DNA from: Yersinia frederiksenii ATCC 33641
Lineage (GTDB): Bacteria; Pseudomonadota; Gammaproteobacteria; Enterobacterales; Enterobacteriaceae
Length of the DNA: 64,000 nucleotides
Direction: 5' to 3'
Assembly: GCF_000754805.1 (NCBI RefSeq)
Contig: NZ_KN150731.1
Location: 1,899,559 to 1,963,558 of the forward strand
A program made the position numbers and the translations under genes. The notes under the pieces were generated by a model. The model was not told the DNA's origin, ran no database searches, and saw nothing but the letters and a program-made list of their open reading frames with translations. Positions within the stretch are counted from its first letter, which is position 1, and every line of letters begins with the position of its first letter. This document shows, one piece after another, positions 55,169-64,000 of this stretch.

Positions 55169-58100
55169 TTAGAAGCTGTAACTGATACCGACATTCATGG
55201 TCACTGGAGAAGAGATATTCTTGCCTTTGGCGAATTTCACTTCAGAAGTCACTGAAACATTCTTGCTCACCTGGGCATTCATCCCTAGTCCTACATTGGC
55301 GCGAGTACCGGACAGATCATTACCAAACTGCTCGTTGTTAATCACCATCTTGTTACCTTTAACCCATTCCTGTTCTACCGACACAGTAGTGTAAGGCTTG
55401 ATAATAGCACCATTTTTTAGATTGATTTGGTAACCGGTATTCACCCCAATAGTGCCGATAACTGAACGGTTGCTTTTACTTTGTGCCTGCATTCCGTTGG
55501 ATAACTTATAGTCATCTTTAAAACCATTGAATCCACTGATACCCGCGTAAGGCGTCACGGTTAATGCACCGCGCTCAATATTTTTACCTGCTTTTACAGC
55601 CAGACCTAAACCGGCAAATTTTGATGTTCCTTTGGCGTTATCAGTACCTTGCATGGCTACATTGACATCTTGGCTGAACTGGTTACCTTTCAGCACGCCA
55701 TTAACGAAATAACCGTTACGGTGCTGATAAAGGGCATAAGCGCCTAAGGAATAGCTATCCACTTTGCCAGAGCTTTGATAATCCGTTTTAATTGATGAAT
55801 TGCTGTGACTAAAAAATCCACCAAAAGTTAATGCTCCATTATCCATCTCGGCGGTTTTATCCGCTCCTAATGTCACGCCGTTTAAGGTCTGGTCGAAGTT
55901 GGTCGCAGTGCCATTAACCTTAAAGTTATTGTTCAGGTAAGTCAGCCAAATGCCATCTTCATGAGAGAAGGTGGTCAGTCGGTCTAAACGGTTATTCACT
56001 GAACTTAGCTCGGCATTAAAAATGACCGGGCTGGTGTTCGCCACCGCCAGAACACCCGCGGTGCTTGGTGCCAGTTTGCTAGTATTAGCCACTAATTTGA
56101 AGGTGCCGTTACCGTTATCCACCAGGTTATATTGATAGTTACCTTGGCTGGTGGCGCGATTTAGCTTAAAACTGGCGCTGCTGCCAAGACCTGTTTGGAC
56201 TACGTTCAGGTTAGTTGGTGTGGTGCCACTGTCCTGAATTTCAATATCGAAGCTGCCGTCAGCTTTACCTGTTACCTTAATAGGTGCGCCGGTGGCATTG
56301 TTCAGGGTGTTCAGTTTAAAGTTACCTTTGCCGCTCAGTGTGCCCATTTGCAGTTGGGTATTGTTGGCCGTCTGGGTTAAATCGACAGTCCCGCCATCCA
56401 GTACGACTGACTTAAAACTATGTTGCGTCCCTTGTGGAACTGCTGCTGCACGGGCGGTACTGCGTTTAGTGCGCAGTCCCGTGGCTTCTTCCTGTTCAGC
56501 GGCAAAGAATGTCATCTGCCCGGCTAGAATCAGGTCGGTATTGGCGGTATTCGCCCCGGAAACCATATTGATAATACTGTTTTTGTCAGCGTTCAACACA
56601 CCAGATACCATCGCAGTGTTCGCGATGTTCAGTGCGGATTCATGCAGTTCTACATTATTTAACGTGCCGAAAGCTTTAACCATGCCACGGGTTGCTTTTA
56701 AGTTACTGGCCTGAGCACCGTTCAGTAAATCAAAGGAGCCGCCGTGCATAGTTAGCGAGTTAATAACACCGCCATCAGCAGCAATGATTTTACCGGCGCT
56801 AAGCATGTTGCTGGCAGTACCACCATTCACCACTACGGCCTCACCGTTTTGGCCAATATTGGCATTAACGGAGAGAGCATCATTGCCATTGACGATAAGA
56901 GTACCGCCTGCAAGAACATTTGTTCCCGTGTCGATACCGGCTTCGTTATATAGCATGCCTGATACCTGAGTGTTGCTCATTTTAGCATTTTTACTATTAA
57001 GCATCGCCATCGCACGGGTATTAAGCGTCATATCCGTGGTCTTGGCCTGGTCAGTGATCAGCACCCCTGGATTCAGAGTGTAAGGGTCGATGGTGTAATC
57101 ACCACTATACAGGGTGACTTCATTACCATTAATCACAGCATTTTCAGAGATGGCGGTTCCGGCCAGAATATATGTGCCGTCAGCCATGACGATAGTGCCG
57201 ATATCAGTACCAGAGTCATTCGTCAGGGTGCCATTTTCAACCAGGGTATTTTCCGCCAGAGAATCAGCTTCCAGTTCCACTTTACCGTCGTCAGTGATAA
57301 CACTGCCTTTGGCTGCACCACCGGCTAGCACCTTTTGGGTGCCGCCGTTAATTTGAGCACCCAGCGTGCTAGCATCTTTAGCGACGGTTAAAGCTTCATT
57401 CTTCGCGGCGGATAAATCGATTTCATCTTGCTCTGTAGCAACCATGCTGCCGATTGCTTTCTCCAGATCGCGTTGCACCTTTAATGCGGCGTTTCTTGCT
57501 GCTTGAGCATCAACGAATGTTTGCGCATAATTATTTTTTTCGCTCTCTGCTACTTTGAATGCGCTTTCCGCTTTGCTGCGCTCAGCTACACTATCAACCA
57601 CTTTGTTACTTGTGGCTTTATAATCGGCATTGATTGTCTCTCTGTGCTGTAATTTATTGCTCTTCTCTTCTTCAAGTGTAATGAGTTGTTTGCTTGACTC
57701 TTCCAGCAAGGCTTGGGCTTCTTTTTGAGCCAACTGCGCTAATGCGATCTCTTTTTGGGCTTGTTCAATGGTTGAGCTGTGCTTGATAATTGCATTGCTA
57801 TGTAACTTTTTATCCGCTGCGGCAGCATCAATCTCTTCCTGTGCCTTTCCCATCAGCCGGTTTGTCTTTGTTATCGTTGCTTTTGCTTTACTGGATGTAT
57901 CAACTGCTTGCATCATTTGTGTTCGATATGACTCTTTTTCAGCGCTATCAGTTGTGGCTTTTAATTTTGCCAGATAATCCGCTTGATCAATTTCTGCTTG
58001 CTGGCGAGTATTTTCCGCATGTTGTAAAGCTAACTGTAGCTGTGCCATCTCGGCAGTTTTTGTACTTAGGGTCTCTTCAACTTTTTGTAATTTGCCGTCT

Positions 58101-58606
58101 GTTGCTGCTTTCGCCTTCGTACTCGCATCCAAAGGCATTCCCGCGATATGGAGTTGGCTATCCGCGCTGTTTTTAGCCCGTTGAGCTGAAGTTATCGCTT
58201 GCTCTGTGGCTGATTTTTTTTCGTTTAAGGCCGAAATGCGACTATTAATGTCGGTTAATGATGCCAAGTGATGAGCTAATTGGGCATTTGCCTCATTTTC
58301 TAACTGACTGGCTTTGTCTAGTTGTTGTTGCTTCTCCTTTATCTCCACATCCAGGCCATCAGCCTTTGCCTTTATACCTGCAAATTTCTTGATTGCTGAT
58401 TGAGCTTGTTTCTTCGCTGTTTCCACTTCTTTGGTGATATTAACCATGGATTCTGCAAGGTCCTGTTCTGCTATGGTTACGATATTAACATTACCGTTAT
58501 TAGCTATAGGTATATCTGCAGTGGCAAAAGCATTACCGGAAACTAAATAAGAGACAATAAGTGATAATGGTAATGCACGGGTACGCAATACAGTTTGCTT
58601 TTTCAT
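55169..58606 (-). CDS. Coiled-coil autotransporter adhesin (type Va)
   Basis: 1145 residues. Signal peptide (LPLSLIVSYLVSGNAFA). Residues about 45-400 are a long Ala/Lys/Glu/Gln-rich coiled coil (for example AENTRQQAEIDQADYLAKL), then to about 860 a beta-helix passenger with AIDA-like repeats (GTNVLAGGTLIVNGND, ENGTLTNDSGTDIGTIVMADGTYILAGT), and a C-terminal autotransporter barrel (about 870-1145: DGIWLTYLNNNFKV, LTFGGFFSHSNSSIKTDY) ending NVGISYSF with terminal Phe. No cysteine. A heptad-rich stalk before a beta-helix is unusual for this class. It breaks the yqgE-gshB linkage and lies in AT-rich flanks, suggesting acquisition. No protease motif seen. Confidence 0.88.
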   Translation of the reverse strand: MKKQTVLRTRALPLSLIVSYLVSGNAFATADIPIANNGNVNIVTIAEQDLAESMVNITKEVETAKKQAQSAIKKFAGIKAKADGLDVEIKEKQQQLDKASQLENEANAQLAHHLASLTDINSRISALNEKKSATEQAITSAQRAKNSADSQLHIAGMPLDASTKAKAATDGKLQKVEETLSTKTAEMAQLQLALQHAENTRQQAEIDQADYLAKLKATTDSAEKESYRTQMMQAVDTSSKAKATITKTNRLMGKAQEEIDAAAADKKLHSNAIIKHSSTIEQAQKEIALAQLAQKEAQALLEESSKQLITLEEEKSNKLQHRETINADYKATSNKVVDSVAERSKAESAFKVAESEKNNYAQTFVDAQAARNAALKVQRDLEKAIGSMVATEQDEIDLSAAKNEALTVAKDASTLGAQINGGTQKVLAGGAAKGSVITDDGKVELEADSLAENTLVENGTLTNDSGTDIGTIVMADGTYILAGTAISENAVINGNEVTLYSGDYTIDPYTLNPGVLITDQAKTTDMTLNTRAMAMLNSKNAKMSNTQVSGMLYNEAGIDTGTNVLAGGTLIVNGNDALSVNANIGQNGEAVVVNGGTASNMLSAGKIIAADGGVINSLTMHGGSFDLLNGAQASNLKATRGMVKAFGTLNNVELHESALNIANTAMVSGVLNADKNSIINMVSGANTANTDLILAGQMTFFAAEQEEATGLRTKRSTARAAAVPQGTQHSFKSVVLDGGTVDLTQTANNTQLQMGTLSGKGNFKLNTLNNATGAPIKVTGKADGSFDIEIQDSGTTPTNLNVVQTGLGSSASFKLNRATSQGNYQYNLVDNGNGTFKLVANTSKLAPSTAGVLAVANTSPVIFNAELSSVNNRLDRLTTFSHEDGIWLTYLNNNFKVNGTATNFDQTLNGVTLGADKTAEMDNGALTFGGFFSHSNSSIKTDYQSSGKVDSYSLGAYALYQHRNGYFVNGVLKGNQFSQDVNVAMQGTDNAKGTSKFAGLGLAVKAGKNIERGALTVTPYAGISGFNGFKDDYKLSNGMQAQSKSNRSVIGTIGVNTGYQINLKNGAIIKPYTTVSVEQEWVKGNKMVINNEQFGNDLSGTRANVGLGMNAQVSKNVSVTSEVKFAKGKNISSPVTMNVGISYSF

Positions 58607-59258
58607 GGTTTCGTTTAATCCTGATTTAAAAGTATCGAATATAATAGGGAGGATTGCTTAACAATCGATGCAGCAAAGATATCGGTTAAAAACACCCCTC
58701 TCAACACGTCGATAACGTGCTACAAATTATGGTTTTTGTATTTAATATTTTTTTAATATTTTTTTTAAGGATTAATTCTGTTTAATAACGTCATGATTAT
58801 TCGTGATGTATTTTCTTAATTTGTTGTTTTTATGTGTTTATTTTTCTTGTTTGTCTGCGGGTGAGTGTGTTGTTGGCTTTGAAGGAGAAAAGTGTCCTTT
58901 TCATTTTAGTTTTACCGCTATATAAAATTAAAAGAACATTAAAAATGATATTTAAAATATAATCTTTGAGGTTTTATCGTTGGCTCGGTCATTTTTCTTA
59001 ATGAAACCGAGAATATTTCCTAGAAATAATAATGGTCAATTTGTCTTTTTTTATATTGAATATTTCAATGAAAATATAAGTAGGGTGTTTTTTCTTAATT
59101 GAATCTAGAATATTTCCTAGAAAGAAAATTCAGCTTTATGCCGATATTTCGATGCTTGCTATGCTTCAAATTACAGAGGAAGGGGGAAGAACCCGAATCA
59201 CTTACCGAAGTCAGTTCATCGGGATTTTTCTACAACTTCAATTTCTTTGGGGATTGTA
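58607..59258. promoter_or_regulatory. AT-rich upstream region of the autotransporter with direct repeats
   Basis: About 650 bases, heavily AT-rich, which should carry the autotransporter promoter. Two imperfect direct repeats of about 35 bases (58992-59026 and 59089-59123) share TTTTTCTTAAT and AGAATATTTCCTAGAAA-like halves, the latter containing the inverted repeat TTTC-CTA-GAAA. They are 97 bp apart. They may bind a regulator. The end next to gshB is a decayed ERIC (59160-59262). Confidence 0.45.
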
Positions 59259-59262
59259 TTAC
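59160..59262. repeat. Degenerate ERIC fragment next to gshB
   Basis: ACCCGAATCACTTACCGAAG and CAGTTCATCGGGATTTTTC match the core of the ERIC copy at 49490-49530, but the right half is altered. It sits at the 3' end of gshB, where the inserted autotransporter region begins. Confidence 0.6.
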
Positions 59263-60218
59263 GCTTTTTCGTTAGCCAAACGAACTTCAATAGCATCCAT
59301 TAGCATGCCGGTAATAGAAACATCCGGGAAGGCGGCTTCAATCTCGCGTATGCACGTTGGGCTGGTGACGTTAATTTCAGTTAAGCGATCGCCAATAATA
59401 TCCAACCCAACAAAAATCAGGCCTTTTTGCTTTAGCACGGGAGCGACGGCACGGGCAATTTTCCAGTCACTTTCACTGAGTGGACGAGCTTCACCGCGGC
59501 CACCAGCAGCCAGATTACCACGGGTTTCACCTTGAGCCGGGATACGAGCCAGGCAGTAAGGCACTGGCTCACCATCAACCACCAACACGCGTTTATCGCC
59601 CTCTTTAATGGCGGGCAGGAAGTTCTGTGCCATGCAGAAGCGGCTACCCAGTTCGGTCAGGGTCTCAATGATAACGGATAGATTAGGGTCATCTTGCTTC
59701 ACGCGGAATATCGACGTACCACCCATACCATCCAAAGGTTTAAGGATGATGTCGCCATGTTCCTGATGGAATTTGCGGATATGCTCTTTACTGCGGCTCA
59801 CCAGTGTATCTGGCGTCAGATCTGAGAACCATGCGGTAAATAGCTTCTCGTTACAGTCGCGCAGACTCTGTGGTTTATTCACCACCAGCGTACCTTTATC
59901 TTCCGCACGTTCCAGAATATAAGTGGCATAGATGAATTCAGTATCAAACGGGGGATCTTTGCGCATCAAAATGACATCAAGGTCATGCAGTGGCAAATCT
60001 TGCTCAGCACCAAAACTGAACCAGCTCTCTTTGTCTTGTTTCACACTCAGTAGGCGGGTTCGGGCGCGACCATCGCCACCACGCAGATAGAGGTCCCCCA
60101 TCTCCATATAGTGCAGTTCCCAACCACGGCGCTGTGCTTCCAACAGCATAGCGAAGCTGGAGTCTTTCTTGATATTAATGGACGAGATTGGGTCCATTAC
60201 GATGCCGAGCTTGATCAT
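59259..60218 (-). CDS. gshB: Glutathione synthetase
   Basis: 319 residues; ATP-grasp ligase joining gamma-glutamylcysteine and glycine. GIVMDPISSINIKKDSSFAMLLEAQ, MRKDPPFDTEFIYATY, ILKPLDGMGGTSIFR (ATP lid), RVLVVDGEPVPYCLAR, GGRGEARPL and EINVTSPTCIREIE are all intact. Downstream of rsmE. Confidence 0.97.
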   Translation of the reverse strand: MIKLGIVMDPISSINIKKDSSFAMLLEAQRRGWELHYMEMGDLYLRGGDGRARTRLLSVKQDKESWFSFGAEQDLPLHDLDVILMRKDPPFDTEFIYATYILERAEDKGTLVVNKPQSLRDCNEKLFTAWFSDLTPDTLVSRSKEHIRKFHQEHGDIILKPLDGMGGTSIFRVKQDDPNLSVIIETLTELGSRFCMAQNFLPAIKEGDKRVLVVDGEPVPYCLARIPAQGETRGNLAAGGRGEARPLSESDWKIARAVAPVLKQKGLIFVGLDIIGDRLTEINVTSPTCIREIEAAFPDVSITGMLMDAIEVRLANEKA

Positions 60219-60243
60219 TCTTTTCTCCTAATGGGAACGAAAT

Positions 60244-60975
60244 TTATCCCAGATCGCCAAATCGCACCTGCAAAGCAGTGATTGCGGTAAGGGCTGTAGT
60301 TTCGGTACGCAGAACGCGCGGACCTAGCAGGATATCAGTAAATCCAAGGCGCGAGGTCATGGCAATTTCATCGGCAGAAAGGCCGCCTTCCGGGCCAATC
60401 AGCAAACGTACTTTATTGAGTGATGCGGGAAGGGTATTAATACTGTTGCTAGCACGTGGGTGCAGGTTCAGTTTCAGACTGTCATCTTGTTCCGCACACC
60501 AGTCAGAAAGCTGCATGGCTTCCCGAATTTCTGGCACAGTATTGCGTCCACATTGCTCACAGGCGGCGATGGCAATCTTCTGCCACTGCTGAATTTTTTT
60601 CGCCAGACGTTCGCCATCCAGCTTAACGCCACAGCGCTCAGAGAACAGCGGGGTAATCACGTTGACACCCAGTTCAATAGACTTTTGAACGGTAAACTCC
60701 ATTTTTTCCCCACGGGAAATCACCTGGCCTAAATGCAGATTCAAGGGAGATTCGCGATCTTCTGGTTGTCCTTCAGCCAGCCGGACTGTCAGGTTTTTTT
60801 TATCGACCCGAATGATTTCAGCCGCGAAAACCTGATTACTGCCATCAAATAATTGCAGACTTTGCCCTTCGCCCATACGCAGTACGCGGCCCACGTGATT
60901 GGCCGCTTCGTCGCTCAGCGTCAGTTCGGTATTGGCCTGCAAAGGCTGCGGATGATAAATGCGGGGTATGCGCAT
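60244..60975 (-). CDS. rsmE: 16S rRNA (uracil1498-N3)-methyltransferase RsmE
   Basis: 243 residues, SPOUT methyltransferase with N-terminal PUA-like domain (RIPRIYHP...[21 protein letters not shown]) and trefoil-knot SAM site [29 protein letters not shown]. 25 nt upstream of gshB. Confidence 0.96.
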   Translation of the reverse strand: MRIPRIYHPQPLQANTELTLSDEAANHVGRVLRMGEGQSLQLFDGSNQVFAAEIIRVDKKNLTVRLAEGQPEDRESPLNLHLGQVISRGEKMEFTVQKSIELGVNVITPLFSERCGVKLDGERLAKKIQQWQKIAIAACEQCGRNTVPEIREAMQLSDWCAEQDDSLKLNLHPRASNSINTLPASLNKVRLLIGPEGGLSADEIAMTSRLGFTDILLGPRVLRTETTALTAITALQVRFGDLG

Positions 60976-61016
60976 GAGTTACGTCCCGAAACGAAAATAT
61001 TGACCAGTATACTAGA

Positions 61017-61724
61017 TTAGCCTTTTTGCTGCTGGCAAGCCTGTTGTACATAAGGGTTATGATTCCCTTGTACTTTTGCCACTCGCTCATCACGTTGGCA
61101 CTCCCATTGAGTGACAGGAAACTGGCGATTCCATACTTCAAACAGTTTGCTTTGCTGGCTGGAAAGCCGCAATTGATATTGATCGCGCATATAGAAATAG
61201 GTGCGAGCTATCGCTCCACGCGCACGAGCTGGTGGTTCTGCCAGTTTGTTTTTGAAGTCGACCTTCATCTCACACTGACCATATTGGCCGTTGCCACCAT
61301 TCCATTGGGAATACATGAAGTTATTACGGTCACCATTAACTTCACCAATAGCCGGTTGCAGATTATGCAAATCAGTTTCTATCTGGCGATAGACGGGATC
61401 TTTAGTGCAATTCTTGCGGCCACCTTGCTGCCAGCATTGACGTTGGTGACCAAATTGCCAGGCCGGAACCACATGCTCCCATTCAATACGTGCTGCGCGC
61501 AGGGCATTTTTTCTCGCTTGATAACCGCAACTTTCCAGGTTCGGAATTCCTTTTTTACCTTGCCAGTCAATCTTGCAACCACAATAAAAGCTACCGGGCG
61601 CATCTTGGTTAATTTTTACAGCGACTGCTTTGGCTTGGGAAAAGTTATTAATACTTTGGCTGTAGCCAGGTAACGCCAGCAGTAGGGGGGATAAAACCAG
61701 CAAGAACAGAAGATTGCGTAACAT
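61017..61724 (-). CDS. endA: Periplasmic endonuclease I
   Basis: 235 residues with signal peptide ([18 protein letters not shown]). Beta-beta-alpha-metal nuclease: [15 protein letters not shown] with the catalytic His, and [28 protein letters not shown] with Mg ligands. Eight-cysteine disulfide pattern (CGCK, LESCGY, QRQCWQ, KNCT, GQCEMK, WECQ, QACQQ). Degrades DNA in the periplasm. 41 nt before rsmE. Confidence 0.95.
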   Translation of the reverse strand: MLRNLLFLLVLSPLLLALPGYSQSINNFSQAKAVAVKINQDAPGSFYCGCKIDWQGKKGIPNLESCGYQARKNALRAARIEWEHVVPAWQFGHQRQCWQQGGRKNCTKDPVYRQIETDLHNLQPAIGEVNGDRNNFMYSQWNGGNGQYGQCEMKVDFKNKLAEPPARARGAIARTYFYMRDQYQLRLSSQQSKLFEVWNRQFPVTQWECQRDERVAKVQGNHNPYVQQACQQQKG

Positions 61725-61830
61725 ATCTCAAAACAGCCTAGTGATGAAAAGCAGGCAGGTTATAGATAATGATTATGGATATCAAGTTAACGTGCTGTTT
61801 TATAACAAGTAACGATAATTACTAACAGTT

Positions 61831-62334
61831 TTATAAAGCAATAAATTGCAGCTTTTCGCCACATTGTCGGCAGCGATATTCGCTCTCGCCGCGCTGCACT
61901 TTATTGTGGCGACGAATGGTTAAAGCGTGCTGCTGGCATTTACATTGATAATTGAAAGTCTTACTGCGTACTGAAGTCACTTCAAATTGATGCGTACGGC
62001 TCGCCGGAACTTGCAGCACGTGCTCCATCATCCAACGCCACTCTCTACCATGGGGGGCAACACGACCAAACTGGCGATAAACTAGCAAATGTGCCAGTTC
62101 ATGGGGCACCACTTCATCAATAAAAGGCTGCTGATTCTCTAGTAATAACACGGGATTGAGGCGAATCTCGAAGGATTGCAGATAGGCACTGCCCGCGCTG
62201 GTACCACGTTGATGATAGTTGATTTTCGGCTCCGGATAGTCGGTACCAAGATGCTGATTCGCCAGCTGCAATTTATGGCGCAGACAGCGCATAACCGCTT
62301 GCTGTAACGCGATGGGGATTCTTAATGAACTCAT
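61831..62334 (-). CDS. sprT: SprT family zinc metallo-protein
   Basis: 167 residues. HExxH in [17 protein letters not shown], third ligand probably in [12 protein letters not shown], and a C-terminal zinc ribbon (YQCKCQQH ... [12 protein letters not shown]). Homologue of E. coli SprT, related to SPRTN DNA-protein crosslink proteases. Adjacent to endA as in E. coli; galP of that locus is missing and an ArsR-type operon lies in its place. Confidence 0.93.
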   Translation of the reverse strand: MSSLRIPIALQQAVMRCLRHKLQLANQHLGTDYPEPKINYHQRGTSAGSAYLQSFEIRLNPVLLLENQQPFIDEVVPHELAHLLVYRQFGRVAPHGREWRWMMEHVLQVPASRTHQFEVTSVRSKTFNYQCKCQQHALTIRRHNKVQRGESEYRCRQCGEKLQFIAL

Positions 62335-62410
62335 ATTGCGGAAGAATAAAACGGCAGATACCCAGATGCAAGCCGGTAGACCGGACTATTTTTAGTGGAT
62401 CATTATGTAA

Positions 62411-62438
62411 AAAGATATAATATAAAAATATATAATGA
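62411..62438 (+). promoter_or_regulatory. AT-rich operator/promoter of the ArsR operon
   Basis: AAAGATATAATATAAAAATATATAATG contains a near-symmetrical TATAATATA/TATATAAT repeat and two possible -10 boxes, ending about 22 nt before the ArsR start. ArsR/BigR-type repressors bind such AT palindromes over the -10. Inferred autoregulation. Confidence 0.45.
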
Positions 62439-62459
62439 AATTGAATATCAGAGAACCAA

Positions 62460-62789
62460 ATGAATGACGATAAAAAGTTCAGCATAGATTTAATGAGGCA
62501 GGCGGCGGGGCAAGCTTGTGACGTACTGCGGATATTGGCAAATGAAGATCGATTGCTCTTGTTATGCCAATTGAGTCAGGGAGAAAAAGCGGTTGGCGAG
62601 TTGGAGGCCGCATTAGGTATTCATCAGCCAACACTCTCGCAGCAGCTTAGTGTGTTACGCAGTGATGGATTGGTGAACACTCGCCGAGAGGGAAAACGAA
62701 TATTTTATTCAATCGCCGACAGTAAAGTATTGGCTCTGTTAGAAATCCTTTATCGACTTTACTGCCCACAAGAGAAGGAGGGTGCATGA
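62460..62789 (+). CDS. ArsR-family regulator, BigR/SqrR/YgaV type
   Basis: 109 residues, winged helix (LSQGEKAVGELEAALGIHQPTLSQQLSVLRSDGLVNTRREGKRIFYSI). Cysteines C36 (LLLCQLS) and C102 (RLYCPQE) are 66 residues apart, the spacing of the two persulfide-sensing cysteines of BigR/SqrR (C42/C108 in BigR as I recall). It therefore probably senses sulfide or polysulfide via an intramolecular tetrasulfide. Overlaps the first transporter gene by 4 nt (ATGA) and should repress it. Confidence 0.88.
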   Translation: MNDDKKFSIDLMRQAAGQACDVLRILANEDRLLLLCQLSQGEKAVGELEAALGIHQPTLSQQLSVLRSDGLVNTRREGKRIFYSIADSKVLALLEILYRLYCPQEKEGA

Positions 62790-63220
62790 CTATCGATTGG
62801 GCTAACTTTACCCCTTATAGCGCGTTAGCGGGTGGGGCAATATTGGGTGTTGCTGTGGTCATTTTATGGCTCTGGAATGGCCGTATTGCGGGTATTAGTG
62901 GCATCTTGGGAGGATTGTTACCGCCAAAACGCGGAGGGGATAATACTTGGCGTGCGGCTTTCATCATTGGCTTGATTATTTCGCCTCTGATTTATTCACT
63001 CTTTGCTGCGCTGCCGGTTATCCAGATTGATGCCGATTTTCCCATGTTGATATTGGCAGGATTACTGGTGGGCATTGGAACGCGCTATGGCGCCGGCTGC
63101 ACCAGTGGCCATGGTGTCTGTGGGCTGGCGCGCTTTTCACCGCGCTCACTGGTCGCGACGCTCAGTTTTATGTTCACCGGTTTTGTCACTGTATGGCTGG
63201 TTCGCCATCTATTTGCTTAG
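62786..63220 (+). CDS. YeeE/YedE family sulfur transporter, N-terminal half
   Basis: 144 residues with four membrane segments. The motif [26 protein letters not shown] carries the conserved C-x2-GHG-x-C of YeeE/YedE thiosulfate (sulfur) transporters. Homologous to half of the fused E. coli YeeE; split PmpA/PmpB-type pairs are known. Works with the following gene. Confidence 0.9.
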   Translation: MTIDWANFTPYSALAGGAILGVAVVILWLWNGRIAGISGILGGLLPPKRGGDNTWRAAFIIGLIISPLIYSLFAALPVIQIDADFPMLILAGLLVGIGTRYGAGCTSGHGVCGLARFSPRSLVATLSFMFTGFVTVWLVRHLFA

Positions 63221-63246
63221 CCAATAGACTAACTTAGGAAGGGAAT

Positions 63247-63669
63247 ATGAATTTACTTTTCTCATTGATGGCTGGGCTGATTTTTGGGCTAGGTTTGATT
63301 ATTGCGGGCATGGCTAATCCAGCTAAGGTGCTTGGCTTTCTCGATATTCGTGGGGCGTGGGACCCATCGTTGGCATTGGTGATGGTTGCGGCAGTGGTAG
63401 TGGCCACCATAGGCTTTACTTGGGCCAAAAAGCGTAAAACCAGTTTACTTGGACAACCTATTCAATTACCGACTGCGGCAAACATTGATAAGCGATTAAT
63501 TGGTGGTAGCTTATTATTCGGTATCGGCTGGGGGCTGGCGGGGATATGCCCTGGACCTGCCTTGGTATTACTGGGGGCCGGGATGTATAAGGGTGTCGTT
63601 TTTGTTGCCGCTATGCTGGCAGGAATGGTCATATTCAGTGCCATTGAGCGTCAACGTCGCCATAAATAG
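63247..63669 (+). CDS. YeeE/YedE family sulfur transporter, C-terminal half (DUF6691)
   Basis: 140 residues, four membrane segments, with FGLGLIIAGMANPAKVLGFLDIRGAWDPSLALVM and GIGWGLAGICPGPALVLLGAG, the second conserved Cys motif of the family. GGAAGGG precedes ATG 63247. Partner of the preceding half; together likely a sulfide/thiosulfate importer or exporter controlled by the ArsR protein. Confidence 0.9.
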   Translation: MNLLFSLMAGLIFGLGLIIAGMANPAKVLGFLDIRGAWDPSLALVMVAAVVVATIGFTWAKKRKTSLLGQPIQLPTAANIDKRLIGGSLLFGIGWGLAGICPGPALVLLGAGMYKGVVFVAAMLAGMVIFSAIERQRRHK

Positions 63670-63694
63670 GTTCAGTTGCAGTGAATATTAGCGA

Positions 63695-63721
63695 TAAAAA
63701 AACCCCGCAGTGCGGGGTTTA
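63695..63721. terminator. Bidirectional terminator between the YeeE pair and metK
   Basis: AACCCCGC-AGT-GCGGGGTT, preceded by AAAAAAA and followed by TTT, so it has a T-run on the minus strand for metK and a shorter one for the transporter genes. Confidence 0.88.
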
Positions 63722-63747
63722 TGCTATTTGAATTTCGTGGCTAAAAC

Positions 63748-64000
63748 TTATTTTAGGCCAGCCGCATCACGCAACAATGCGGCTTTGTCGGTTTTTTCCC
63801 AAGGGAAATTTTCACGACCAAAGTGACCATAAGCTGCGGTTTCGCGATAGATCGGATGCAGCAGATCCAGCATTTTGATCAAGCCATATGGGCGCAAATC
63901 AAAGAACTCACGCACCAAGGCAGTCAGTTGATCTGCAGGGATCTTCTCGGTGCCGAATGCTTCTACCATGATGGAGGTCGGTTCTGCCACGCCAATGGCG
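63748..64000 (-). CDS. metK: S-adenosylmethionine synthase, C-terminal end (partial)
   Basis: The frame is open to the right edge; only the last 84 or so residues are present ([61 protein letters not shown]...), matching the MetK C-terminal domain. The start lies outside. sprT-metK neighbourhood as in E. coli. Confidence 0.95.
   Translation of the reverse strand, partial: AIGVAEPTSIMVEAFGTEKIPADQLTALVREFFDLRPYGLIKMLDLLHPIYRETAAYGHFGRENFPWEKTDKAALLRDAAGLK

Noticed and set aside
61026..61673. 215-codon plus-strand open frame opposite endA
   Set aside because: Antisense shadow of a conserved nuclease; its hydrophobic look is a by-product of the reverse frame of the endA codons.
1..64000. CRISPR arrays, integrases or prophage genes
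   Set aside because: No regularly spaced repeats and no integrase, terminase or structural phage genes are seen; the only mobile-element trace is the IS26-like end.

Overview
The window is a chromosomal segment of a Yersinia species. The conserved backbone (mltC-yggX-mutY / trmB-yggL-glsB-yggN / hemW-rdgB-yggU-yggT-proC-yggS / yggR / aguBA / ruvX-yqgE / gshB-rsmE-endA-sprT / metK) is in enterobacterial order, the proteins are very close to the E. coli K-12 ones, and several intergenic gaps carry ERIC repeats of the kind common in yersiniae. No phage, conjugation or CRISPR genes are visible. About half of the window is accessory DNA.

Layout. (1) 1-221: 5' end of a cation-efflux transporter gene. 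(2) 452-5316: six tightly packed genes (thermostable-hemolysin-like protein, acyl-CoA/AMP ligase, TenA-like diiron oxygenase fold, SDR, TPR protein, VIT-type Fe/Mn transporter), then a cytochrome b561 gene. Two exact PmrA/QseB-type boxes (YTTAAK-N5-YTTAAK) precede the first gene and the b561 gene, so this looks like one regulon. (3) 6295-12031: a MerR-family regulator followed by an NTF2-like protein, SDR, FAD oxidoreductase, DUF1365, Cfa-type methyltransferase and DUF3833 lipoprotein, a membrane fatty-acid modification operon resembling the RpoE/ChrR-controlled furan fatty acid cluster of Rhodobacter. (4) 12403-14280: a GAF-PAS-PAS-GGDEF diguanylate cyclase.

(5) 14728-20370, minus strand: an inverse autotransporter (intimin/invasin beta-domain) followed by three secreted proteins. 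The autotransporter tail and the next two proteins share one C-terminal domain, as in the Salmonella ZirT-ZirS-ZirU secretion system; the fourth adds an Ig-like and a lectin-like adhesion domain. I consider this the most interesting system here. (6) 20371-22294: AT-rich gene-poor DNA with small remnants. (7) 22295-28349: complete rspA-rspB-ydfJ-ydfI-rspR locus for sugar-acid catabolism. (8) 28990-30650: an unrecognised periplasmic protein and a broken autotransporter fragment. (9) 30738-35417: three-subunit molybdoenzyme (DmsABC type) with a near-consensus FNR site and a divergent IclR regulator.

(10) 35418-36806: an IS26-like remnant beside tRNA-Phe, then an untranslated region with a short well-initiated leader ORF in front of ornithine decarboxylase. 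(11) 36807-55044: housekeeping backbone, with two near-identical ERIC elements in inverted orientation flanking yggS/yggR. (12) 55169-58606: a large autotransporter with an unusual coiled-coil passenger, inserted between yqgE and gshB. (13) 59259-64000: gshB-rsmE-endA-sprT, a persulfide-sensor-type ArsR regulator with two YeeE/YedE sulfur transporter halves, and the 3' end of metK.
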